Origin: Ascaris suum
Taxonomy: Eukaryota; Nematoda; Chromadorea; Rhabditida; Ascarididae
DNA length: 64,000 nucleotides
Assembly (NCBI GenBank): GCA_013433145.1
Contig: CM024170.1
Coordinates: 12,561,866 to 12,625,865 of the forward strand
Reading direction: 5' to 3'
The notes under the pieces: generated by a model
What the model was told of the DNA's origin: nothing
The model's input: the letters and a program-made list of their open reading frames with translations, nothing else
Database searches by the model: none
Part shown: in pieces, positions 1 to 29,196 of the stretch
How the letters are laid out: every line of letters begins with the position of its first letter
Numbering within the stretch: the stretch's first letter is position 1
Made by a program: the position numbers and the translations under genes

Positions 1-30
1 TTAAAATAAACGGATGAAAACAACCGCTGA

Positions 31-202
<172 letters not shown>

Positions 203-263
203 TAACAAATATATATGTAAGATTTTGTAAGATTTTGATGTGACAGAGGAAGCGCCTTTGCAG

Positions 264-18430
<18,167 letters not shown>

Positions 18431-18817
18431 CTGCGCCCTCTTCTATAACCCTCTCTTTCTATATGAAACGTTCTGTAAGTTTTCATCAACTAGATGGCAA
18501 TGAACGAAACAAATATGATGCTGAGTTATTGATTGCTCAGCTATTGTAAAGCTTTCCTTTTTTTGCATACGGAAATATTTTATCTCTCTTTGAAGACACT
18601 ATTTATTATTGCTGCATTCATTATCGATATGTTTTCAAAAAATATTTGGCTTTTTTTTTCAAAGTGCTTCAATGCTTCAAAAATTATTTCAAAAATTTCA
18701 TTTCTCGTTTGAAAGAAATTTCAATTGCCGAAAACAAATACGAACTGAGATTAATATGAAACGACGAAGTTTCTTTTATTTTTCTCGTTTTCTATTGTTA
18801 CGTTGTATATTAGGCAT

Positions 18818-18823
18818 AATAAA
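18818..18823 (+). terminator. possible polyadenylation signal of the PTR gene
   Basis: First AATAAA after the stop codon, 388 nt downstream and followed by a long T run. The distance is long, so this is a weak assignment. Confidence 0.3.
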
Positions 18824-20176
18824 TTTTTTTTTTTTTGAAAATGAATTTAATAGTTCTATCGATTTTAATGTTTTTAATTTGTATTATCGTAAGATTCTTA
18901 TTTCCAGAATTTATGCAAACGTATTTAGTGCTGAGGCAAGAATTATCTACACTGTTTGCTGCTGATGGATGCGATACGTTGAGAGTGTTACCCGTTATAG
19001 TGAGCTACAAGTTTATTATCATCTTCGATCAGTTTCGATTTTGTTTCTGCAAAACCGCATTAGTTTTCAAGGGAGTTTTTTTTTGGACTCTTAGTAGTAC
19101 TTAATTTTCGGGTGTATTTCTCTCACTAACACAAACTTCTGCAGCAACAAGCAATATGCATTCAGGCATGTGTAATATGTTATTTTTGCATTTGTGTTTA
19201 TGTGCATCGCAATTATAAGAAACTGTCTATATTAAGCGATATTCATTCGCAATATTTGTTGTTGTTTTTTTTTTTTTTTTCTTTGAGTTATTGCTATGAG
19301 TTGAGTCGATTAATGTATTCCAAGATCATTTAATAATTGAATAGGATATATATAAACGGCATTATACAACTAGTAAACTCCTTACGATTCCACAATAGCA
19401 AAGGTTTTATGCATTTTGCGCAAGTTGATGGTCTGTCTATCTATCAGATAGTTTTAACTCGGAAGTCATGAGTTCTAGAGCTACGGAGCTTGTTGGCCAT
19501 AAAATATACCCTAGAAACGCCTCACGCCTCCTATATTAACCATGGAAGTTGTGCGTCAATCGTGTTCGTTAGGATAAGAGCACATTGCTGTGCAAACTTT
19601 ATGACTTATTTGTAGCTCATAAAACATAAGCGATATTGTAAAGGTATTTTTTGATTGCAAACATGGGGGCGTCGTGCCAGATGGTCTATCATAGGGGTAT
19701 CCTCTATTCTCATGTCCATCCCCCTCCTCCCCCCCCCCCCCACTGTATCGTTTAGTGAATCGGAAGAGAACGGACGCTCCAGTAGCACTGTTTACGAAGT
19801 TACTTCCTCCTGTGCTAGTTATCGCCGTCATATTCTGTAATTTATGTCTGCTCTCACTTATATCTTTTATTTGTTTCATTTTTTTTTTACAATTTGAAGA
19901 TCGCTAAGTGCTAGCCAATTATGTTTGCTCAGTTATATTTGCATAAATAAGTCTTATTATGAACAAATGTTTCGTCGCAGTTCGTGAATATTCGTTTGTT
20001 ATTCTCTTTTTTTTTTGATACAACGAATTAATCGATTCTAAATGGGTACTAGAATAGCAGAAACTAACCAACGTAAGTGCTGGCGGTTTGTTTTTCAGTT
20101 CTTGTGATGGATATTTGTATTGCTTCAACGTGTGATTTTCAAGATTTCTAGACGCACATTTGTCGTTTGGAGGTTT

Positions 20177-20590
20177 TCACCATAAAAAAAGATAAGGCCA
20201 CAATTCGTTCAAAGCTTTCAAAATCTGTACGTCTTCTATTTGCTCGCCTCTCCATTTATGGGCACTTCGAAAGGTGCTAGAGGTCTCATTTGTGTTAGTC
20301 GGGTTTTTGGAACGTGCGTAGCTCCAGCGATAAGCTGCAGCGACGCTTACTCTGGACTGTCGAATATTCGCAGCGTGGCACATTTGGTATTAAGATTTGC
20401 TACTCAGTGGATGAACAGCGAGCGGCCGCGTAAGCTTAGCACAGCTAATGTCCCTTGTGACGTCAAGGATGGAATGCCTAGCACACTCGCCACATTCACT
20501 GTGATGATGTCATCGATCTTTACTGCGGCAGAGATGCGTCCATTATTCAATATTATCAGGTCGATTGCCACGATTTTCGCTGCAGGCTAA
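20177..20590 (-). pseudogene. unidentified decayed coding-like segment
   Basis: This segment is clearly less AT-rich than its surroundings and is open for long stretches on both strands (plus 20240-20590; minus 20177-20383). One minus frame reads about 58 residues (beginning KIVAIDLIILNNGRIS) before a stop, and protein-like sequence continues in other frames. I tried to match it to gypsy protease, reverse transcriptase and integrase motifs and could not do so convincingly. The most likely explanation is an old, frame-broken insertion, possibly related to the retroelement remnant at 22.5-23.9 kb. Confidence 0.25.
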
Positions 20591-21663
20591 GGTTGTGTTT
20601 CGCTAACATCACTAAGATCGGAAACTTTCTGCTTTATTGTACCTCACTCAGTTGTTATATATCAGTGTAAAGGTTATCGAGCAGTCTACAATTATTCAAT
20701 TATTTAGGTTTGTACTCATAAAAAACATTATAGTATTATTTAACTCATTGCTTTTTTTCATGGTTCTTAGTAGAAATTGAGCAATGCGCCTCTGACAATT
20801 TCGAAGTACTTAATATTATTCACCTATGCGGTAGTCATAAATCTTTATATATATTGATGATAAAATCCCCCACGTTATGTATTTCTTTCAAAAAATGCTG
20901 TACTTATATTTCCAACCTTAAGGAAAAATAAATTTATGTATGGATGCTTAGTTGTGTAGTGGTTTTTTAAAGTCCCACTTGATACCCTATCGATATCCTG
21001 GATGTTGAAAAAGGCGCTACGGATAAGATAGATTACAATGATAAGGTAGATTACCTTTTGGGATTTTATATTTGTAGCACCTAGTGCTTAAAACATAAGA
21101 AACATTCAGAGGATTTTTGCCTTGAAGCAAACCGATTTACCAGACCGAACACGGAAACAGAGTGACAACGAATAGCTATAGATCTAATTGCTTCGTCGCA
21201 TTTATTGTGGATCCGCCTCATCTATACGCTTCAGTAATCCGTTTTGGTCGATTAAAACCACTGCTCTTATCTAATTCTGAAATCTCTTGGATTTATTAAC
21301 GATGTTTAGTGCGATGTTTGTTTTTACATCATAAATTGGAATTGCACTTAAGATGTACAAAGGTCCTCCTGAAATATCAACATTAGAAGGAAATGGATTT
21401 TCATGTGACAGTTTTCAAAAAATTTCACTCATTTCCACATTGATAGCCGAAACTATGCGCTAAAACGCTGGTAGCGACCGTTGAATGATGGATGTCACGA
21501 TTATGCGACTACCTTACCTATGTGGGCATAAAACCTGCTCGCTGTTTAAGATATTTTAGGATTTTCGAAATCATCATTCATTGGAGATAGGAGCTTATGG
21601 AATGTTTAATTTTTATTTGCATAAAAAATGCCTACTAATTCATGATATAATGTAATGTATGGT

Positions 21664-21669
21664 TTGTAG
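21664..21669 (+). promoter_or_regulatory. possible trans-splice acceptor of the CX-domain gene
   Basis: The sequence ttgtag ends 18 nt upstream of the ATG at 21688. An acceptor this close to the start codon, with no in-frame exon before it, is the pattern left by spliced-leader addition in nematodes. Inferred only; no transcript evidence. Confidence 0.4.
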
Positions 21670-21687
21670 AGAACTGAATGATTTGGT

Positions 21688-24600
21688 ATGAATTTGTCAC
21701 TAAGAGTGCTGTTCGCAATATTGTTGATCGAGCAATGCCAAGGAAAGGGAGGAAGAGGTGGCGGTCGAGGGCGAAGTCGAGGCAGGAGCAGAGGTAGCTC
21801 CAGCTCACTTTCATATTATGGTCGTTGGTCATCGGTCAGGAAGCCTCCTCGAGGTGACGCTGTACGCTCCAGGTTCTCGGCTAACTCGTTCCCCGATTCG
21901 CCTAGCTACAGGTGGTATTTTGATAATTTTGCAATGTAATTTTTCTGTTTCGTTGCTCATGGTTATTGATTCCCCCGGATCTAAGCATACAGGAACACAA
22001 ATTTTTTCAGCGATCATTCATTAAAAACTTTCAACTCTTATTCTGCAGTTCTTTCATCCGAATTATTCGGATGCCTATTTTTGTGGATCACATATGTGGA
22101 TTTTCCCATTCATTATGCACTTCTGTAAACTTACTATTGCAACGAGCATTTAAACGGCATCATGCAATGAGTGCATATTTCTTCTTTGTGAAAAGTTTAT
22201 TTCTTATTTGCATAAAAATTATCTGTACGCTGTTTATCTGCTCGGCAGTTTCACCTCGGGAATCACTGAGGGGAATTGCAAAATAAACGGCAAATTGCTC
22301 CATAGACTGATGCCTTTTACCAGCTTTAAAGCTTTGTACTGCGCCGTTGTCAAACTGTTGAACTGTCGTATTGAAATCCATTACGCGCATACATGACGAT
22401 TCACTGATTAAAATCTGGGAGAAGTAATAGCTGACAGGCAAAAAAACCTCCAGGAAATCACCGATAATCGATTACATTAGTGTATGAGTTTGATAACATG
22501 CAAGTAGAGAAGCAGAGAAAAGCCATCATTATGCCAACTTGAAATGAGTCAGTGCGCGGGCATCTTCCACAGTACTTGCCCTTTGGAGTTAGGAACATTA
22601 TGTCTTCTTCGTGGGATTCACGTGAAAACGAGGCGGAAGGCGGTGAATATGCGTTGAGTGACGGACAGAGATCATCGGCGGAAGAGGGGCTAACGATGGA
22701 TTTACAGTGAATAGCGGTGGCAGAACGAACACGTCCAGTGGATAATTCACCGTCATCGTGCTTGCGCAGTTTCAGCTCCTTGATGTGATGCTTCTGAAAA
22801 AGTTTCCACAACACATATAAAGGTTATGCTGCTTTTTTGCGTACGACGATATCAGAGGTTCTGATGCCTTTTAATCCGCGATAATCTGTGGCGTAGATGT
22901 CGTGTCTGGTCTCGGTGGCGGCGCCATGACAACGATTGGACTGCTCTTCCATTTTGACATTGCGTGGTCCTAGGAGTTTGTCGGTAGCTGGCACGGTCAG
23001 ATTGAAAACGTACGCAGTCGGGCGTCCCAAGTAGTTTTCAGCTGGCAGTGAATAGTGCGGTCCGCATGGGCAAGGATTTGAGCGGTGTTTCATCAGAAAG
23101 TTCTAGAGAATTCATTCGCCTCTGGTTAACGACCCGATGTAGTCGCTGAGAGACTCGCCAGTACGCTGAGTCCTAAGATAGATGTGTAAAGCGGTGATCC
23201 AACACATCGTTGTGTCCGAACAGCTTTTTCAGCGTGTTGAAAGTGTCTTCAGCTACGAACTTTGGATGCTCTTTTCAGTATAACGTTGTCGGTTGTGTCC
23301 AGCTTCAAGACGGCGAGGCGAACGTTTGCGGCGTCATTCGAACATGAGCTGTATTTGGAAATGATGCTTCATATCGGTTGAAGCGTAAGTCGAACGTGCA
23401 GCACTTGTTTGGAACGTAAGCGAACTGGGATAGCCATGTCAGTAGCGAGTTTACGAGGAACTCAGCAGCCGATGCTGGATAGGTAGTGGATCCAATAACT
23501 GCAAGCATCCGCTTCATTCATCGCATCCACACATACTACTGTCGAGCCGCGGATTCTAACATGACTTCCAACGTTCATTGTCGTCGTTCCTCTTGCACAA
23601 ACTGCACAGCCAGCTGAGTGTCACCGCCCATTTTAGCTTCTGAACTGCTTGATCCTCCATCGTTGAAGAACGCGAGCATTCGCACGGTCGCTGGAATGTT
23701 GAGACGTTGACCCGAGGCCAAAAATGCTCGTATACCAGGGCTTGCCTGGAAACTGTCTATGATATAGAAGCTTCAAACTCTAACTGCTTTCGAAGAACGA
23801 ATCAATCATATTCGAAGACACCAGCGAATGGGTTCGTTAACGCGCAAGCAGAGAGGCAGAGGAAAGCGTATCATTATGCTAAGTTGAAATGAATCAATGC
23901 ATGACAGTCTCTTACGGCTTAGTTTTTACTTCCGGTATTTTACAGTCGGTAAAACCACAAAACGGATAGAAAAACAGCAATTGCACGAGTGGCAAACTAT
24001 TTCGACGTGAATGCATTATTGCATATATTTTATTAACTCGTTGCAATTTATGAAGCTCGTTGAAAGTCATATCATATCAACTGTACTGGCGCGCTTTCCT
24101 GCTTTTTACGAAACGCAATTATTTCTTGAACTATTATCCAAATTCCCTTTTCCCTCTCTAAAGCCGTATTGGCGGTTCAAAACTGAGAGAATGAAGGCAA
24201 AAATTAAGAAATATTAACGATTTAACGTTAAATTCTATTGCAAGTTACCTATCAAGATTATCTCTTTCTCCCGCTGAACTTTGATTCTTTAATTTACATA
24301 ATAACTCGACGCTTTCAGCGGTTTCCGCAATAGTTTGAGTGATTCGAAATATGCTCGTTATCTACCGAACAGTGGTGGTGGATCGATGATCTTACTATTG
24401 CATCCGAGTGTCGCGTTCTATTATGGTGGACGCGAGTATTATTGGAGCAAATATTTTTATGAGAATAGAGAACATCACAAAAGTGATATAACAATTTGTG
24501 AGAGAGCAATCAATCAGACGAGTGTTTGTGCTTAGATTTTTGTTATTTGAATTGTTTGCATAGATTAATTTTTTTTTTTTGCTCTAAAATTCGAAACAAA

Positions 24601-26635
24601 TAGAAAAATATTCTTGCTATCAGTGAAAGTGTTGCAAATTTTAGAAACAGTGATCTCTGATTTTTAAAATTTATTCTTCATCAGAAAATGTCACTTTGAG
24701 ATGAATCAAGAAATATTTGTGTGAGCAACATTATGTCACTCTTTTTGATACTCAGGTTTATACTTAGAATAGTGATAAATGTTGATGCATTAAAGTTGAT
24801 ATTTGCAGTATTTGAATTATATTTTCCTCGATGATAATTATACTCAACCAGAGGCCTTAATATGGGAATGCGATTCAACCGAATATTGCTGTGATGCCGA
24901 ATGCTGCCAAAAACTTAAATATGTGTATGATATTTTCTATTTTTCCATTAGGCCAGTTATACGTCCGAAATGCTTTGTTGCTTTGCAGATCTATAACTGT
25001 GATACCTATGAGTAGTAGCAAAACAAATACAAATATTCAAATTTTATAAGGAGTAGACTTTTGGCAAGTGACTTCGGCAATGATATTTTGCTGTGAAATC
25101 ACTTGATACGTTTCATTGAAGTATTTAGTAGAAGATACATTTTAGAAAATAATAAAGAATAATAAAGTACGGTTAGAGTCATATTTGAACACCTCGACTA
25201 GCTGAATAAGAACGAGATTTGACGGCCAGAAAAAGGCCATTAGAAAATCTTGTGTATTTGTCGTCATTTTCGAAACCCTTAAAACTATATAATCTATCGA
25301 TGATATTTGTGCAAGACTCCGGTTTGTATGGCGGCTATTGTCTTCTTTACTAATTGGTTGTGGCTGAATCCATAGAATGGGATCTGTATTATGGATCGAA
25401 CGTTTCCCTCATCCTGTTTCTTTCTCATCTTTCGATGGAGAAACACAAGAGCGGCGACTATTGCAGCTTTTAATCGAACGCTTCGCGTCTTCCGTCTTTA
25501 GAATCATGCAATCAAAAGGTGGATATCGCTAACTCTGGCGAATCCTAGGAGTTGTTTTTGAACGAAAATTTTGCAATTATATTGGTAAGAGAACGGAGGA
25601 ATAAAAAGCTGTGAAGAATTCGAATATCGAATAGTAATACTCGAATTCGCAACAATGCAACAGAGTAAAATTATCTTTTCAGGTAATAGACAATGAATTG
25701 TTATTTGCTTCAGCCATGAGGAAACCTGTTTCACTGAAATTTTCTGGAGGCATCATTATTTCATGCTAGCAATAAATTTAGATGGCTATGGATTACTCTA
25801 CTAATCTTTTCATGCATCGCCGGTGTTCTTTTATGGAAACGACGTAAAAGGAAACTCGAAAAGCGCTTTATCAGAGCAGAAAACGAATGTAAGAGATTTG
25901 TTCTATTGCAGCTTCAACAGGTGGTAATATGAGTGTACCAATTTCCTGCAAGGCGAATGGGTTCTAGATAAGCAAATTGATCGTTATACATGGACTAGAG
26001 ATGTTGAAATTTTAAGAAAATCAAAGGAAATTAAATCCAATTAAAAAAATTAAATCAAAGGAAAATTCATTAGTTAAATTAAGTGGTTGTCGAGGGCATT
26101 TTTTTTCTCGACGGGAAACAAGAAAGTTTTTTCGAAAGTCTGCTAAAACTTTCCTGCTTTTATTTTAAAACCGTAAAAAATAGGAGAAAGGGCAATAAAT
26201 TGTTCTTCGAGGAACGGTAAGACTTGTCTGAGTGAAAATTCGTCGGGTCATAAACCCTTTTGATTAATTATATTTCGATTGTCGAAATGTCCAGTTTGAA
26301 TCGGTTCTCGATGTACTTGTCTCTTAAGGCATCTTTAATGTAAAGAAGACCTACATTAAATATTGCTTTTATAAGGATCCATTAAATGGCGATATCTGTG
26401 AATAATTGAAAGAATTAAATTTTCAGATCGAAATTCCCAATCATATTTGATACGGCGGATGAGCTCAACGAAATTAAGCAATGTGACCGGTGATCCATCG
26501 AGCAGCGAAAAGCTGACCGCAATGCCTCAGGCGGTCAGTGAGGAAAAGGAACCGCAATCCTTACGACTGCCGCCCATAAATGAGGAACTCAGAAAGGTGC
26601 TCTTCACTCGTGGCAAACATTTGTATCATCTGTAA
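21688..26635 (+). CDS. CX-domain single-pass membrane protein (5 exons)
   Basis: Exons: 21688-21911, 24319-24523, 24809-24924, 25782-25888, 26427-26635 (TAA). All phases close, giving 286 residues. Residues 1-19 are a signal peptide (MNLSLRVLFAILLIEQCQG), followed by an Arg/Gly-rich stretch (about 20-36, GGRGGGRGRSRGR). Exons 2 and 3 carry a nematode CX domain: an aromatic block (FYYGGREYYWSKYFY), a Cys-Glu, then WECDSTEYCCDAECC, with the paired cysteines that define the family. Exon 4 is one transmembrane helix (WLWITLLIFSCIAGVLLW) followed by a basic stop (KRRKRK), so the cysteine-rich part should face outside. The cytoplasmic tail (about 70 residues) is Ser/Glu-rich with no recognised motif. 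The function of CX proteins is unknown. Exon 2 uses the weak donor gtttgt. Intron 1 holds a gypsy remnant on the opposite strand. Confidence 0.88.
22501..22556. repeat. direct repeat, copy 1, flanking the gypsy remnant
   Basis: Starts gcaagtagagaagcagag and ends gaaatgagtcagtgc. Aligns to 23844-23900 with about eight mismatches and one gap. Probably a decayed terminal repeat. Confidence 0.6.
23844..23900. repeat. direct repeat, copy 2, flanking the gypsy remnant
   Basis: Starts gcaagcagagaggcagag and ends gaaatgaatcaatgc. Partner of 22501-22556, in the same orientation on the far side of the gag-like piece. Confidence 0.6.
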
Positions 26636-29164
26636 TAGCAAACGTTTGCGTGTGGGATGGCGTGATATTCGGAAATTGGAGAACTGCCAAAATATCGTCA
26701 ACGGTTTGGGACGATAAGCAACTTCCGTTATCCGTATCTCCCCTACGGTAAGGGAACAAGTTCTTAAGTCCGTCTCTAGGAAGAAACACCACATACACTG
26801 GAAATGCGGCAAAGGAAGCACGCGCATGCAGATCATCATACATTTTCACAAATTCGCACTTGTAAGCGCATTAGAGCATTGTCGCGTCGTGCTGTGTATG
26901 TATGTATTTGTCTCTGTTTGTTTTCAACTAGGCACCCATTGATGTTCGAGTTGATGAATATGATGGATGCGATTTGCGTCACTAGATGGCCTGTCCATTA
27001 TTAATTACGTTGCTTCATCAAATTCGAAGGACTTCTGGACATTAAAAGATTGCAAGCACTTTGCCTGCCTTGTGCATTGGCCAGTCCACGATACGGCAAC
27101 TTGCATCACTGTCCATATCTTATTAGTTTTTGGTAGCTTATGAAAATGGTTGACCACATGAGACGACTGCAAAAGCAAATATCATGCTCGTTTCTTTAAC
27201 ACACTAGCCCACTTGCTAATGACATGAGGTTGTGAAGTCTGTTAACGGGTTGTGGGCTGTAGGTGGCACTGAATTCAAGTAAAATGTAAGTCGGAATAAA
27301 TAGAGATTTGTAGTACTTGCAAAAATTTGCCATAATCAACAGACGGAATATGGTAGCATGTGTGAAGTGATCAACGTTTGTGTTTTATTATGAAATGAAG
27401 ACTGTTTTTTACGTCAATATTACACATGAGGCATACAACTGAGTAACATCAGCCACACTAGCCTACATGGAGTCTGAAATGTTTCCATCGGCTGTCCCAT
27501 ATTGTTTCTACAAGACGGAATATCCTCTCTCTTTCTCTCCCTCTCTGTTTGTCGGGTGTAAAAAAGAGGAATCACTCTTTTTGTATTGTTACGGCTAGTA
27601 GAGGATATTTATAAATTCATCGATGCATATTCTTGTGGAACAGTTTGTGTCTTAAGGGAAGTAATCAAGAAATGACTTCTTCATTTGTGCTGCACGTGCT
27701 TTCTACACTTATCTCATGAGCTCACTTGGAAATAATTCCTAGCATTGTGAACCGTCGTTTGCCTCTTGTCGGTATCTAATTAGCCCCTCTGTTCTTGACT
27801 CACCTCTATGCAGTATCGGTGCCTTCTCACATTTTCTTTCTAATTTTCAATCAAGCAATTGCTTGCCGGTTGCCTTTGCAATAATAATATATCATACTAT
27901 CAAATATGTGATACATTATTTGTTAGATTGCCGATTGTGATAACTTTAAAATGGCATCCGTTTCCCAACGGTTCGTTTTTTCACACAAAAAAGGATCGTT
28001 ATCTTCGAGAAAGAATTTCAACCAAATTATACTATTGAAAAGCGTATTTTAGTACATCCTTTGGCATTTACCTATTATATTGTTTATGTAGTTGCATCGT
28101 TTGTTCCATCAACATTTTTGTAAAAATCATCGAGTAAATGCTTTAAATAAAGCTCGTTGCTGGTAATGTTGAGCACCTTTAAGGTTACCATTGCAGCAGC
28201 AGTTTCTTTCCGGACCAATCAATGGTTAGTTTCATTGGTTTTTCACTTTTTTTAATGATTTGCTTATCTCAACTTAAATCAGATGAAATCACTGTCAACT
28301 TGAATATTTGACCTAGGCTACACTTACTGCTGTTCAGTCGTTATAGTCATTGACCTATTCTAACGGTTAACTTTTGCTTGTAATATCAATCTTACAATAA
28401 AAGCGGTCGAAATTGTTGTAGAAACAAGGAGATGAAATTGAATGAGTTTGTGCCCGTTACGAGATCGTTCACTGTTCGTGGTTTATATCGTTTCATAAAA
28501 TGCATCATTTATATCGTTCCAAATATACCTTCAGTTCAAAAATTTAAAAGGCATTCAATTTGATTCAGCGAGGTGCTCGATGAAACGTTTATAAGTTCTT
28601 CCATATAAATATTTTGTTTTTGTTTAGATGATCCGTTATTGTGAAAATTCGGTTGACTGTAAGACATAACAAAAATTCGATGATTATGATGGATGACACA
28701 AATTTTTGCGTCATCCCTCGAGAGAACGCCCACCGTCAACGATGTAAACGATGTGATTCCAGTGATGTTGTCCTTTTCATTTGGTTCAAATCTGAGAAAT
28801 TTCCTTCTCTTCACATCAAATATCGTAGCTGGTCGCTAGCGATGCAGAATTTAGAGTTTATTTTCCACATATTTGTTTCTGAAATTTTCTTAATTACAAA
28901 TCGACGACATTTTCAATAAAATGTCCACTGGAAATATGTTATTTATAAGAAAATATGAGTGAGTATTGTAAGGATTGTGCAGATGTAGTAAAAGACGAGC
29001 GATGAAAGAGTTCTCGAGGATTTGGAAATGAAAAGAAACGAATAGAAAGTTTTAGCAAATTCAAAAACCGCAATCCAAGAATAGTTCCACTCGATGATGT
29101 AGTTCATGCTCGAGATGTGAGGCAGTTGAAGATAGGGGAAAGTACGTGAGAAATTTATGTTTCA
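26636..29164. other. intergenic stretch between the CX-domain and protease genes
   Basis: No supported gene. The most protein-like frames are a complementary pair at 28536-28814 (minus, with DNITGITSFTSLTVGVLS) and 28641-28919 (plus). Neither has a clear splice pattern or known motif. The remaining sequence is AT-rich and non-repetitive. Confidence 0.5.
27295..27300 (+). terminator. possible polyadenylation signal of the CX-domain gene
   Basis: AATAAA 660 nt after the stop codon. No closer AATAAA was noticed, so the assignment is weak. Confidence 0.2.
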
Positions 29165-29165
29165 G
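29159..29165 (+). promoter_or_regulatory. possible trans-splice acceptor of the protease gene
   Basis: A strong acceptor (gtttcag) ends 31 nt upstream of the ATG at 29197, with no in-frame coding before it. This supports 29197 as the start codon, and supports the signal peptide being real despite the frame break after it. Confidence 0.45.
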
Positions 29166-29196
29166 AGATCAAACAATTGAAGGCACCACATCTAGT

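Larger units (their letters stand above)
18431..21687. other. intergenic stretch between the PTR and CX-domain genes
   Basis: No supported gene. It contains the 3' flank of the PTR gene, a C13 run at 19729-19741 and several T-runs. It also holds a locally GC-richer segment (about 20177-20590) described separately. The overlapping open frames at 19556-19879 include the C/G run and look like composition artefacts. Confidence 0.55.
22480..23905 (-). mobile_element. broken Ty3/gypsy retroelement remnant in CX-gene intron 1
   Basis: Read on the minus strand, a gag-like piece comes first (about 23640-23115). Its segments are QFAYVPNKCCTFDLRFNRYE at 23305-23517, LAVLKLDTTD in another frame, and VAEDTFNTLKKLFGHN in a third. 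It then passes directly into the C-terminal end of an integrase (23100-22824: FLMKHRSNPC, SPAENYLG-like LPAENYLGRPTAYVF, NVKMEEQSNRCHGA, TDYRGLKG). After a stop comes WKLFQKHHIKELKLRK at 22814-22760. Protease, reverse transcriptase and RNase H are absent, so this is an internally deleted, frameshifted, non-autonomous copy. A 57-bp direct repeat, about 84% alike by eye, flanks it (22501-22556 and 23844-23900) and may be what is left of the LTRs. Confidence 0.75.

Noticed and set aside
19556..19879. Minus-strand open frame with poly-Gly (SGGGGEEGDGHENRG)
   Set aside because: Driven by the C13 homopolymer. No acceptor or donor, no family, and the opposite strand is equally open.
28536..28919. 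Complementary pair of 92-codon open frames
   Set aside because: The minus frame looks mildly protein-like, but there is no motif, partner exon or clear splice logic. Left unassigned.
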